32,738 bases of DNA. It comes from a virus. Both the position numbers and the translations under genes were made by a program. Where the stretch lies: positions 1-32,738 of IMG/VR virus record IMGVR_UViG_3300028025_005522; one strand, given 5' to 3'. The notes beneath the pieces are model-generated. The model searched no databases. It was not told where the DNA came from and saw nothing but the letters and a program-made list of their open reading frames with translations. Below are positions 17,128 to 23,529 of the stretch, in pieces. Position 1 is the first letter of the stretch, and every line of letters begins with the position of its first letter.

Positions 17128-18291
17128 ATGAGTGAACAAAAACAAAAATACCAATTAGGTAAAGTAAATTTTACACAAGAACCATTATTACCAATCTTTT
17201 CGGAGGTTTTTAATAACAAGGACTTTGTATTTTACGGAGAAAATAACCTAATGCCACAATATCTTATTTCAAGATATAATAACTGTGCAATACACAAAGC
17301 AATCATTACTTCAAAGAAGGAACAAATTATGGGTGATGGTATTGTATCATTAAACAACCCAATGGCCACAGTTAATTTTATTAATGAAAGTGAAAATGTT
17401 TCAGATGTTATGGCCAAATGTGCATTAGATTTGGTTCTATTTGGTGGGTTTTCATTAAATGTTATTTGGTCTAAGGATAGAAAATCAATTGCTGAAATAT
17501 ATCATTTGGATTTTAGTAGAATCCGTTCAGGTAAAATTAACCCTGAGAAAGATAAAGTAGAGAAATATTACTATTCAGCAGATTGGTCAAATATTAAGAA
17601 ATTCCCTGTAACATCATATGCTTGTTTTTCAACTGAAGAATCAGACCCATCTCAAATATTCTATTATAAATCATATTCTCCATCTCAATCTTATTATCCA
17701 CATCCTGATTATTCAGGTGGTTTAGCATCTATTGAGATTGACGTTAATATCAAAGAGTTTCACGCAAACAATTTAAAGAATGGTATGTTACCATCTCTTT
17801 GGATTAATATGAATAATGGTATCCCTGGCGATGAAGAACAACGTTTGGTTACACGTGCATTGGAATCACAGTTTACATCTGTAAACAACGCAGGTCGTCC
17901 AATCATTTCATTCAACGAAAGTAAGGAATTATCACCTGAAATTACACAAATTCAAACATCAGGTAATGACCAATATTATCAAGCAATATATGACGATATA
18001 ATCCGTTCAATTCTTTCAGCACATAGAATATCATCAGGTGAACTATTTGGAATCAGTACAGCAAACAAATTGGGGTCTAAAGACGAAATTACAACACACA
18101 TCGAATTTGTGCGTAAAACTGTTGTTATGCCTTATCAAAAACAATTACTATCAGTATTTGATAAATTGGTAAGTATGAAATTCCAAAGACCAACATCGTT
18201 TGAAATTAAACCATTATCAATTTATTTAGAGGGTGACATTATAGAAAACCCAACAGTAGTTGATAAACCAGAAACCCCAACACAAGTATAA
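17128..18291 (+). CDS. Portal protein
   Basis: A 387-residue protein of short portal size. It has an N-terminal segment with a GENNLMPQYLISRYNNCAIHKAII pattern and KEQIMGDGI, a core with ALDLVLFGGFSLNVIW and EIYHLDFSRIRSG, and a later helical part (DDIIRSILSAHRISSGELFGI, EFVRKTVVMPYQKQLLSVFDKL) that matches the crown and stem end of HK97/SPP1-type phage portals. The portal forms the dodecameric ring through which terminase packages DNA. It precedes the adaptor gene with a one-base gap. Its place downstream of capsid and tail tube rather than next to terminase is unusual. The short C-terminus (PTVVDKPETPTQV) is disordered. Confidence 0.75.
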   Translation: MSEQKQKYQLGKVNFTQEPLLPIFSEVFNNKDFVFYGENNLMPQYLISRYNNCAIHKAIITSKKEQIMGDGIVSLNNPMATVNFINESENVSDVMAKCALDLVLFGGFSLNVIWSKDRKSIAEIYHLDFSRIRSGKINPEKDKVEKYYYSADWSNIKKFPVTSYACFSTEESDPSQIFYYKSYSPSQSYYPHPDYSGGLASIEIDVNIKEFHANNLKNGMLPSLWINMNNGIPGDEEQRLVTRALESQFTSVNNAGRPIISFNESKELSPEITQIQTSGNDQYYQAIYDDIIRSILSAHRISSGELFGISTANKLGSKDEITTHIEFVRKTVVMPYQKQLLSVFDKLVSMKFQRPTSFEIKPLSIYLEGDIIENPTVVDKPETPTQV

Positions 18292-18292
18292 T

Positions 18293-18922
18293 ATGGCTAA
18301 TAAATTATTAATATCAGAAAATAAATTAAAGGCGTTTACCAATATTAACAAGAATGTTGATATGGATACAATTCGTGCAGAAATAGGTATTGCACAGGAT
18401 ATTCACCTACAAAATTTATTGGGAACTTTATTCTATGACCATTTGTTAGACCAAATATCTGCAACAGGTAATACTTTTAACGCACAAGAATTAATCTTGG
18501 TTAATGATTATATTGCTGACTATTTGATTCAAACTGCATATTACGAAATGATACCGCATCTTCACGTGAGAACAATGAACGTTGGTCTTGTTAAGCCAGG
18601 TGCTGTTGATGGTGGTAGAGATGGTGTGGATATTGAAACAATGAAGTATCTACGTACTATCCAAAAACAACGTGCTGATTTTTATATGATGAGATTGCAA
18701 GATTATCTTATTACAGGACGTGGACAAAATCAATTCCCTCAATACAATAGTCAATCTACAATTGATGGAATGTTAGCTTCTCGCTCAGATAAATACAATT
18801 CACCAATTTACTTAAATCATACATCAAGATATGGTTATAGTTTAGCACAGACAATGAGAAACCTACAAGTTTACTCAGATCAAGCACACTATAATCCGCC
18901 TTGTATGGATTGCGGGTATTAA
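18293..18922 (+). CDS. Putative head-tail connector (adaptor) protein
   Basis: A 209-residue protein. I start it at the ATG coding MANKLLISENKL, one base after the portal stop, in the TATAATATGG context; an upstream in-frame ATG lies inside the portal gene. The helical core (DTIRAEIGIAQDIHLQNLLGTLFYDHLLDQI, LVNDYIADYLIQTAYYEMIPHLHVRTMN) and the helix with KYLRTIQKQRADFYMMRLQDYL look like connector proteins that sit below the portal in Bacteroidota phages. The C-terminus is Tyr/Asn-rich and ends CMDCGY, a possible metal-binding or disulphide pair. Function is inferred from helical content and position after the portal. Confidence 0.55.
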   Translation: MANKLLISENKLKAFTNINKNVDMDTIRAEIGIAQDIHLQNLLGTLFYDHLLDQISATGNTFNAQELILVNDYIADYLIQTAYYEMIPHLHVRTMNVGLVKPGAVDGGRDGVDIETMKYLRTIQKQRADFYMMRLQDYLITGRGQNQFPQYNSQSTIDGMLASRSDKYNSPIYLNHTSRYGYSLAQTMRNLQVYSDQAHYNPPCMDCGY

Positions 18923-18928
18923 TATAAT

Positions 18929-19186
18929 ATGAATATGATAGAACAAATAATATTAACAGTTGTAACCACATTGATTGGTTATTTTGTGGGATATAGAAAA
19001 TCACAGAATGAAGTTGAAGGTGGTCGTTTAGAAAACCTTGAAAAGTCTATTAGGATTTATCAGGTGGTTATTGATGACCTATCCAAAAAGGTGGAAGAAC
19101 TTACTACACATATTGTTAGATTAGAAGCAACAATTGATGGTCTTAAAAAAGAAAATAATAAATTAAAAAAATACGGTGGATTATGA
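18929..19186 (+). CDS. Membrane-anchored coiled-coil protein
   Basis: An 85-residue protein with one N-terminal transmembrane segment (IEQIILTVVTTLIGYFVGY, about residues 4-22) and then a continuous coiled coil from about 30 to 82 (LENLEKSIRIYQVVIDDLSKKVEEL and onward). A second ATG two codons in could also be the start. This architecture is common among small phage lysis-associated proteins such as spanin i-subunits and holin accessory proteins. Its stop overlaps the following start by four bases. Lysis is a guess; a membrane anchor for another process is equally open. Confidence 0.6.
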   Translation: MNMIEQIILTVVTTLIGYFVGYRKSQNEVEGGRLENLEKSIRIYQVVIDDLSKKVEELTTHIVRLEATIDGLKKENNKLKKYGGL

Positions 19187-19503
19187 AATTAGAAAATATT
19201 ATCAAACTCAGATTTAAACTATCTGATGTTAAGAAACCAAAAAAGATGGCAGAAGATGAAGGTCTTGAAGGTGCGTGTTGGGAAGGATATGAACCAATTG
19301 GAATGAAAGAATTGGATGGTCGTATGGTACCAAATTGTGTTCCTATCAAAGAAAATCAATCAAAGGAAAAATTTGTAATTCCTGAACCATCAGAAGGTGA
19401 GGATGAACAAACTTACATAAGTAGGTGTATTTCTTCCATAATTGACGAATATGGACAAGAACAAGCTGCGGGTATATGTTATGGTCAATGGGGTAAGAAG
19501 TAG
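19183..19503 (+). CDS. Small Cys-containing accessory protein with paired phage motifs
   Basis: A 106-residue protein with two short modules. The first (about 30-55) reads CWEGYEPIGMKELDGRMVPN followed by CVP, and the second (about 75-104) has ISRCISSIIDEYGQEQAAGICYGQW. Both motifs are seen attached to or near portal, protease and capsid genes in many phages, usually as C-terminal extensions. Here they form a separate gene. Four cysteines are spread over both modules. It starts inside the upstream stop (TTATGAAA) and is the last gene before a strong bidirectional terminator. Its role is unknown. Confidence 0.6.
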   Translation: MKLENIIKLRFKLSDVKKPKKMAEDEGLEGACWEGYEPIGMKELDGRMVPNCVPIKENQSKEKFVIPEPSEGEDEQTYISRCISSIIDEYGQEQAAGICYGQWGKK

Positions 19504-19525
19504 TCTTAAATCGTCTTAAAATAAA

Positions 19526-19550
19526 AAAGGGTCCCTCCGAAGGACCCTTT
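19526..19550. terminator. Bidirectional terminator between convergent genes
   Basis: AAAGGGTCC / GGACCCTTT, nine perfect pairs around a CTCCGAA loop, flanked by an A6 run on the left (U tract for minus-strand transcripts) and a short T run on the right. It separates the plus-strand portal group from the convergent minus-strand gene. Confidence 0.85.
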
Positions 19551-19579
19551 ATAGTTAGGAAACGATATAGAGATAAAAC

Positions 19580-20143
19580 CTAACTAATATGTATAACTTG
19601 ATTTTCTACAATCTTATTACTTTTTTCAAGATTAGATGCAAGTCCTAATTTAATCTTATCACTCATCTTTATCCACTCATCAAATCCAAGAAATACACTA
19701 TCTAATGATGATGATATTTCATAATCAAAATGAGGTAATTTTTTAAATTTAAAATGCATAATAACACCTAAATCTTCTTTGTTAAAAATATCACTTGTTT
19801 GTGATTCATAAGTAAATCTTCCGAAGGCACCTACACCCATAGACAACGCTTCAGTAAAACCTTCGTGTAAGATGTTTTGTAAATGTTTAACCTCATCGTA
19901 ATAATTAAATCCATAAAACAACATACCAATGTTTGATTTAAATTCATCTTCGGTATCAGTTGGATAAACGCTAACACCATCATACGGTACCACAACTCTA
20001 AATGGTGTAATTGTATCACCTGTGTCAAATACAGCTAATACACCTAATCTACGACCTTCAATCTTAAAGGTGTTTAAATTGTTTGCAAACGTTTTGTTCG
20101 TTTGTCTTTGTTGTTGTCTTTTTAATCTTCTTGTCTGTGACAT
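19580..20143 (-). CDS. Unknown 187-residue protein under a host-type promoter
   Basis: Begins MSQTRRLKRQQQRQTNKTFANN, a strongly basic, Gln-rich N-terminal tail, followed by a mixed alpha/beta domain (RLGVLAVFDTGDTITPFRVVVP, NILHEGFTEALSMGVGAFGRF) and an acidic, Ile/Lys-rich C-terminus. I chose the internal ATG, not one eight codons upstream, because it lies about 20 bases after a well-formed minus-7 element and in the same AAATA-GATATG leader as another minus-strand gene. No homologous family recognised. Its solitary transcription from a host-like promoter, opposite to the virion genes, suggests an early or constitutive role. A hairpin (AGTTAGG/CCTAACT, 19553-19585) covers the stop. Confidence 0.65.
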   Translation of the reverse strand: MSQTRRLKRQQQRQTNKTFANNLNTFKIEGRRLGVLAVFDTGDTITPFRVVVPYDGVSVYPTDTEDEFKSNIGMLFYGFNYYDEVKHLQNILHEGFTEALSMGVGAFGRFTYESQTSDIFNKEDLGVIMHFKFKKLPHFDYEISSSLDSVFLGFDEWIKMSDKIKLGLASNLEKSNKIVENQVIHIS

Positions 20144-20164
20144 ATCTATTTGTTTTTGTTTCCA

Positions 20165-20196
20165 CAAATTTAGGATATACTAAATTACCAGCCAAA
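20165..20196 (-). promoter_or_regulatory. Bacteroidota primary-sigma promoter
   Basis: On the minus strand: TTTG (20196-20193), exactly 20 bases, then TAAATTTG (20172-20165). This matches the Bacteroidota consensus of -33 TTTG and -7 TAnnTTTG with 19-21 spacing. Transcription would start about 15 bases before the chosen ATG at 20143. Confidence 0.75.
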
Positions 20197-20251
20197 CTTT
20201 TTTTAAAATATTTTTAAAGTTTTTTATAACTCATTGATAATCAACAACAAA

Positions 20252-20280
20252 AAACCCTGAAGATTATTTCCTCAGGGTTT
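20252..20280 (-). terminator. Terminator hairpin 1 of 3
   Basis: AAACCCTGA / TCAGGGTTT, nine perfect pairs, loop of 11. On the minus strand it is followed by TTTTTTG; on the plus strand by a weaker interrupted T run. It would stop minus-strand readthrough before the promoter of the next minus gene. Confidence 0.75.
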
Positions 20281-20317
20281 CAGCTTTTTAAAAAATCTCA
20301 CTTCTATAAAAAAGAAC

Positions 20318-20377
20318 GTGGGGTTCGTCAGAGATGGCAATCAATAGAATATACAGAATATTAAAGACTCCCCCCAC
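20318..20377 (-). terminator. Hairpin 2 of 3, long loop
   Basis: GTGGGG (20318-20323) pairs with CCCCAC (20372-20377), with an inner GTC/GAC helix. On the minus strand the stem is followed by GTTC and TTTTTT. The 48-base loop is long for a terminator, so a small stable RNA is an alternative. Confidence 0.45.
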
Positions 20378-20431
20378 TTTTATAATTATACAAAAAATTA
20401 TTTAAAAATCAAAATGTTTTATAAAAAAAAA

Positions 20432-20452
20432 GGGAACCAACACCAGGTCCCC
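20432..20452 (-). terminator. Hairpin 3 of 3, terminator of the minus-strand operon
   Basis: GGGAACC / GGTCCCC with one A-C mismatch and a seven-base loop; the adjoining A9 run is the U tract for minus-strand transcripts. It lies just downstream of the 46-residue gene that ends the operon. Confidence 0.7.
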
Positions 20453-20458
20453 AATTCT

Positions 20459-20599
20459 TTACTTACTCGTTCTTAAATGTTCGTGATACATTTTCATACA
20501 AAAGTTCTCAAATGTAATACTATCATCGTGAACTTGAGTTATGTATATCTCATAAAGACCTTCATAGTTGTCGGTCATATATTTCATAAATTCTTCCAT
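20459..20599 (-). CDS. 46-residue acidic protein, third gene of minus operon
   Basis: Starts at an ATG overlapping the previous stop as TAATG and codes for a protein beginning MEEFMKYMTDNYEGLYEIY and ending MYHEHLRTSK with a TAA stop seven bases before the terminator hairpin. Tyr, Met and acidic residues dominate; probably one or two helices. The translational coupling and terminator position support a real gene in spite of its length. Function unknown. Confidence 0.6.
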   Translation of the reverse strand: MEEFMKYMTDNYEGLYEIYITQVHDDSITFENFCMKMYHEHLRTSK

Positions 20600-20823
20600 T
20601 ACTTTCTTTTTTTTACAACCCACTCATCCAACGCCTTAATTCTTTTTTTAAGGTCATCGTCTTGTTTATGAAGACAACATTGAACAAATACTTCAGTTAC
20701 CCTCCAAAGTTCTTCTACGGTTGGTTTAACACCCATCAGATTCAAATACTCTAATGCCATCTTACTTTGAGATTGTTGCAAGATTTTAATGTCTGTGCTG
20801 TAAAATTCGGGACAGTTTGCCAT
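20599..20823 (-). CDS. Small helical protein, second gene of minus operon
   Basis: A 74-residue protein starting MANCPEFYSTDIKILQQSQSK. It is all-helical in appearance (ALEYLNLMGVKPTVEELWRVTEVFVQCCL) with a basic C-terminal helix (KKRIKALDEWVVKKRK) that could contact nucleic acid. The start follows an A-rich leader (AAACAAAATGG), 19 bases after the preceding gene's stop. No family recognised. Its operon partners are also small, and all are read against the virion genes, which suggests host-interaction or early functions. Confidence 0.6.
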   Translation of the reverse strand: MANCPEFYSTDIKILQQSQSKMALEYLNLMGVKPTVEELWRVTEVFVQCCLHKQDDDLKKRIKALDEWVVKKRK

Positions 20824-20842
20824 TTTGTTTATTGTTTAGTTA

Positions 20843-21163
20843 TTAAAATTTTGTTATATTTGTTCTTGTAAGTTCAGCTTCTTTATGTCTTTCATACCAA
20901 AATTCACCACGTAATTCAATATTATTTTCTTGTATTTTACGTCTAGCCCTTCCAATAAGTTCTGCGTTGGATAAACAATTATTCTCATATAAAGATAAAA
21001 ACATATTTATTGGAGTTGTACTTGGGTCAAGATTTTGTTTTTTTAATTCAACTTCCCACATTTTACTTACCAATAATTTATCATCATCTCTAAGTTCGGG
21101 ATACTTGGTTAATAGTATTTCTACTTTCTCTTGTAAATTTAAGATTTTTTTAAGTGTTGCCAT
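20843..21163 (-). CDS. Small charged protein, first gene of minus operon
   Basis: A 106-residue protein. I start at MATLKKILNL rather than at an upstream in-frame ATG, because the leader AACAAATACAGATATG matches that of the other minus-strand transcription unit. Helical and charged, with a conserved-looking segment NAELIGRARRKIQENNIELRGEFWYERHKEAE near the C-terminus (split here: NAELIGRARRKIQENN, then IELRGEFWYERHKEAE), a pattern I associate with small phage proteins of unknown role. The central basic helix could bind nucleic acid. It leads a three-gene operon (with the two genes downstream) ending at a terminator. Confidence 0.6.
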   Translation of the reverse strand: MATLKKILNLQEKVEILLTKYPELRDDDKLLVSKMWEVELKKQNLDPSTTPINMFLSLYENNCLSNAELIGRARRKIQENNIELRGEFWYERHKEAELTRTNITKF

Positions 21164-21184
21164 ATCTGTATTTGTTTTGTTATA

Positions 21185-21216
21185 CAAATATAAATACTTT
21201 AATTCAGAAAAAAAAA
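21185..21216 (-). promoter_or_regulatory. Likely promoter of the minus-strand operon
   Basis: TATATTTG on the minus strand (21192-21185) fits the -7 consensus TAnnTTTG perfectly. The expected -33 position reads TTTT rather than TTTG inside an A10 tract on the plus strand. It lies 22 bases before the chosen start. Confidence 0.5.
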
Positions 21217-21258
21217 ACATTTGACATAATTTTTATCTTTTGGGAAAAATATGTATAA

Positions 21259-21552
21259 TTATAAATGTAGTACTTCTGACAGAAAAAGGAAGTATATCGC
21301 CCCGAGGGTAGCCAGATAGAATTGTTAGTAATTATTCCAATCATCAGTACGGGTCTTACAGGTGGATAAAACTCAAATAGAGATAATAGACATACCTGCT
21401 ACAAAAAAGGTCATCAATTCGTAACTTAAATATGGGGCAATTGTTGAGGGGTCACAAATTCAACATAGACTGGTTTAAGGAAGTTTGGTGGGTGTGGAGA
21501 AAAAACAGGGAGGACGAATTGTGCCCAATCAACAAAAGTACTATATTTGTAA
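21259..21552 (+). ncRNA. Candidate structured non-coding RNA
   Basis: No gene fits in this 400-base divergent gap, yet its core is richer in G+C (about 39% by hand count over 21281-21540) than the flanking genes. The ends pair in a 17-pair helix, 21259-21275 with 21536-21552, with two G-U pairs. Inside are an 8-pair perfect helix (21415-21422 with 21514-21521), CTTAAAT/GTTTAAG (21425-21431 with 21473-21479), a TGTTGA/TCAACA hairpin (21442-21465) and CAGGTG/TACCTG (21359-21364 with 21393-21398). GCCCC at 21299 could pair with GGGGC at 21434 inside the inner loop, a pseudoknot. G-U pairs rather than A-C indicate the plus strand. No known RNA family is recognised; the promoter is unclear. Confidence 0.5.
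21518..21549 (+). promoter_or_regulatory. Possible promoter ATTG-N20-TATATTTG
   Basis: A perfect TAnnTTTG at 21542-21549 with ATTG (one mismatch to TTTG) exactly 20 bases upstream. It would start transcription just before the gene at 21565. It overlaps the 3' arm of the terminal helix of the RNA candidate. Confidence 0.45.
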
Positions 21553-21564
21553 AAATATATATAA

Positions 21565-21801
21565 ATGAAAAGAAAACATACACAACATACTAGTAAATTC
21601 ATTAATGAATTAAATTCTGTAACTAATATGAAACCATATACTCCATTTAGAATTTCAGATGAAATATGGCTAGTTGGAAAATATAAAGGTATTAAACTAG
21701 ATAATATTCCAAAATCCTACATTGGATGGGTATTGAACAATTTTAATTTAACTAGTACAGCATTATCAATATTAAAAACAAAATATGAACAATCTAATTA
21801 A
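21565..21801 (+). CDS. DUF3820-like small protein
   Basis: A 78-residue protein. Residues about 26-70 read MPF-type start (TPFRISDEIWLVGKYKG) followed by IKLDNIPKSYIGWVLNNFNLT and a helical SALSILKTKYE end. The GKYKG...(D/N)IPKSY(I/L)GWVL arrangement is characteristic of the DUF3820 family (putative quorum-sensing-regulated virulence factor fold), small proteins common in phages and thought to act in DNA-related processes. The N-terminus is basic and variable. First gene of the rightward block; it overlaps the next gene by 17 bases. Confidence 0.55.
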   Translation: MKRKHTQHTSKFINELNSVTNMKPYTPFRISDEIWLVGKYKGIKLDNIPKSYIGWVLNNFNLTSTALSILKTKYEQSN

Positions 21802-21991
21802 ATGTGGCCAATGGTATTTTAGAACTGGTGAAATATCATTGAAAGATTATTATACTTTACCTAGTGCATCTAGAAAGCAACATATTGAATTTTTAAAAAC
21901 TTTAGATAAACCTCAACGAAGCAGCAACGATAATACTATTTTATTAGTAACTAAAACTAAAGAAGAAGAGAAGAAATTCTTTGAATTGTAA
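21785..21991 (+). CDS. Small unknown protein
   Basis: A 68-residue protein starting MNNLIKCGQWYFRTGEISLKD, with a helical middle (PSASRKQHIEFLKTLDK) and a charged C-terminal helix. Its start overlaps the end of the DUF3820-like gene, so the two are probably translationally coupled. A terminator-like hairpin follows 50 bases downstream. No family recognised. Confidence 0.5.
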   Translation: MNNLIKCGQWYFRTGEISLKDYYTLPSASRKQHIEFLKTLDKPQRSSNDNTILLVTKTKEEEKKFFEL

Positions 21992-22040
21992 ATAATTTTA
22001 TCTATATTTAGATAGAACAGTTAGTGAAATACTTGTTTAA

Positions 22041-22087
22041 TCCCAGCACTAGGTTTGCTTCCATATTCCTATGATGCTGGGATTTTT
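22041..22087 (+). terminator. Terminator-like hairpin
   Basis: TCCCAGCA / TGCTGGGA, eight perfect pairs followed by five T. The 26-base loop has a second TAGG/CCTA helix. It lies between the DUF3820-like pair and the zinc-ribbon gene, 24 bases before the latter's start, so it either ends the first unit or attenuates the second. Confidence 0.65.
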
Positions 22088-22110
22088 GGTTTTCTTAGAC
22101 TATTTATTAT

Positions 22111-22770
22111 ATGAAGATATGTACAAAATGTAAAATTGATAAAGAAGATAAAGAATTTCAAACGTATTGGCACTCAACCCAAAAGAAATTCAGAATCAGA
22201 AAAGAATGTACATTATGTCATAATACTCAACATAACGAAAGAAGACGTTTAAAAAGATTAGAATCCAAATTGATACAAGTATCACAACCAGACCTATCTA
22301 CCGATAAGAACTACCAACAGTGCAGAACCTGTGAAGAATATAAATTAAAAACAGAATATTATAGATATAATAATTTAGGTAAAAAAAGTTATTTAGATTG
22401 TAGAATTTGTATTAATAAAAAAGAAGTTGAAAGATCAAGAATTGATAGATTAAAAGAACTTAAAGAAAATGGCGGCAGTTACCAACATAAAGTAAATCCT
22501 GGTGAATGGATTGATGATTATCAAAAGGAAGCTACATACAATATTCTCAAAGCAATTGGGTGGAAACTCAACGAAGAGAATGGTATTTGGTGGAAGGATG
22601 GAATTAAAACAAGTAAAGGAGTATTTATTAATATTAAATCTAAAAAACAAATATCATTTGATAAGGCGCTTGAATTAAGGAATAATGGGAAAACATATAA
22701 ACAAATTGGTAAAGAACTTAGTCTATCTGAAACCACAATAATTAAATGGTTAAGTAATGAAAAATATTAA
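22111..22770 (+). CDS. Double zinc-ribbon protein with C-terminal helix-turn-helix
   Basis: A 219-residue basic protein. Two four-cysteine sites are visible: Cys4/Cys7/Cys33/Cys36 and Cys71/Cys74/Cys97/Cys100, each as CxxC...CxxC, typical of zinc ribbons that often precede HNH nuclease domains. No HNH motif follows. The middle (about 130-175, with AIGWKLNEENGIWWKDGIK) is of unknown fold. The last 40 residues (DKALELRNNGKTYKQIGKEL then SLSETTIIKWL) form a good resolvase-type helix-turn-helix. It is therefore a DNA-binding protein, probably a transcription regulator. It overlaps the next gene by 14 bases and is two genes upstream of a sigma-like protein, which supports a regulatory module. Confidence 0.6.
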   Translation: MKICTKCKIDKEDKEFQTYWHSTQKKFRIRKECTLCHNTQHNERRRLKRLESKLIQVSQPDLSTDKNYQQCRTCEEYKLKTEYYRYNNLGKKSYLDCRICINKKEVERSRIDRLKELKENGGSYQHKVNPGEWIDDYQKEATYNILKAIGWKLNEENGIWWKDGIKTSKGVFINIKSKKQISFDKALELRNNGKTYKQIGKELSLSETTIIKWLSNEKY

Positions 22771-23014
22771 AGTAGGAGAATTAGAAATACCAGCAGATTA
22801 TTTCTCATTACCTCAAGATGATAAGGATGTAATATGTAATTCAATATTGGAATCAATACTATATCTTTTGGAGAAACACGTTGACGATGAATATGTTAAT
22901 AAAAAAATAGTATTGGAAAGGATAATTGAATCCAGTATAATAACTAATGAGATGGAAGAAAACTACGAAGTGGCTGGCGTCTTGTTTGATGTACAAAAAC
23001 TTATAAATGCGTAA
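22757..23014 (+). CDS. Small acidic helical protein
   Basis: An 85-residue acidic protein (MKNIKVGELEIPADYFSLPQ...) with mainly helical segments (DVICNSILESILYLLEK, KIVLERIIESSIITNEM). It overlaps both neighbours, 14 bases with the zinc-ribbon gene and 8 with the sigma-like gene, so it is translated within a compact regulatory operon. No family recognised. An accessory or anti-sigma-like role is conceivable only from position. Confidence 0.55.
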   Translation: MKNIKVGELEIPADYFSLPQDDKDVICNSILESILYLLEKHVDDEYVNKKIVLERIIESSIITNEMEENYEVAGVLFDVQKLINA

Positions 23015-23528
23015 AGAAATTGAGAGTTACATTACCAAAGATTATTACAATCTACTAAACATTTCAAAGAAAATGACGAGGGGTGACCAACTCTCACACG
23101 ATTTACTTCACGAGGTTATTTTACAATTATATGACAAAGACGATATTGTTTTAAAATCATACGATGACAACTCAATCAAATACTATATCGTAGCCATAAT
23201 GAGAATTAACTACTTCTCAAAAACATCTCCATTTTTTTATAGGATTAAACGTGAACGTATATTAATGAATGTTGATATAACAACCTGTTGGGATATGTCT
23301 TACGAACAAGAGGAGTTTGAATCAGAGGAGTTGTATCAACTATTCGAACAGGAGTATTGTGAATTGAATTGGTTTAAAAAATCATTATTGGATATGTATC
23401 TATCTTTAAACTCCTCAATGAAGGCAGTGTCAAGGAAAACAAATATACCCATTCAAAGTATTTCTCGTTATATTAAGGAAACAAGATTGGAAGTTAAAAC
23501 AAATATAATTAATAAATTAAATAAATAA
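23007..23528 (+). CDS. Sigma-factor-like transcription protein
   Basis: A 173-residue protein with the layout of small sigma-70 family proteins. The N-terminal half (about 8-80: DYYNLLNISKKMTRG, LSHDLLHEVILQLYD, IKYYIVAIMRINYF) resembles region 2, with the acidic HDLLHE helix. After an acidic middle (YEQEEFESEELYQLFEQEY) comes a region-4-like helix-turn-helix (about 120-165: KKSLLDMYLSLNSSMKAVSR, then KTNIPIQSISRYIKETR). Such proteins are recurrent in Bacteroidota phages and are thought to direct host RNA polymerase to late phage promoters. It overlaps the gene before by 8 bases and is followed after one base by a methyltransferase gene. An equally short ECF-like or terminase-small-like HTH protein cannot be excluded. 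Confidence 0.55.
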   Translation: MRKEIESYITKDYYNLLNISKKMTRGDQLSHDLLHEVILQLYDKDDIVLKSYDDNSIKYYIVAIMRINYFSKTSPFFYRIKRERILMNVDITTCWDMSYEQEEFESEELYQLFEQEYCELNWFKKSLLDMYLSLNSSMKAVSRKTNIPIQSISRYIKETRLEVKTNIINKLNK

Positions 23529-23529
23529 T

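Noticed and set aside
19553-19585. AGTTAGG/CCTAACT inverted repeat as a second terminator or attachment site
   Set aside because: Long loop of 19, no T tract, overlaps a stop codon, and no integrase is present; kept only as a remark on the gene.
20477-20671. Plus-strand open frame of 64 codons
   Set aside because: It lies opposite two coupled minus-strand genes with better starts and composition; it is Phe/His/Ser rich and looks like a shadow.
21221-21259. TTGACA and TATAAT as a sigma-70 promoter for the RNA candidate
   Set aside because: Spacing is 27 bases, far from 17, and the host group uses a different consensus.
21259-21552. tmRNA, tRNA or group I intron identity for the structured region
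   Set aside because: No TPsiC arm, CCA end, tag reading frame, conserved P-Q-R-S core or split gene around it can be seen.
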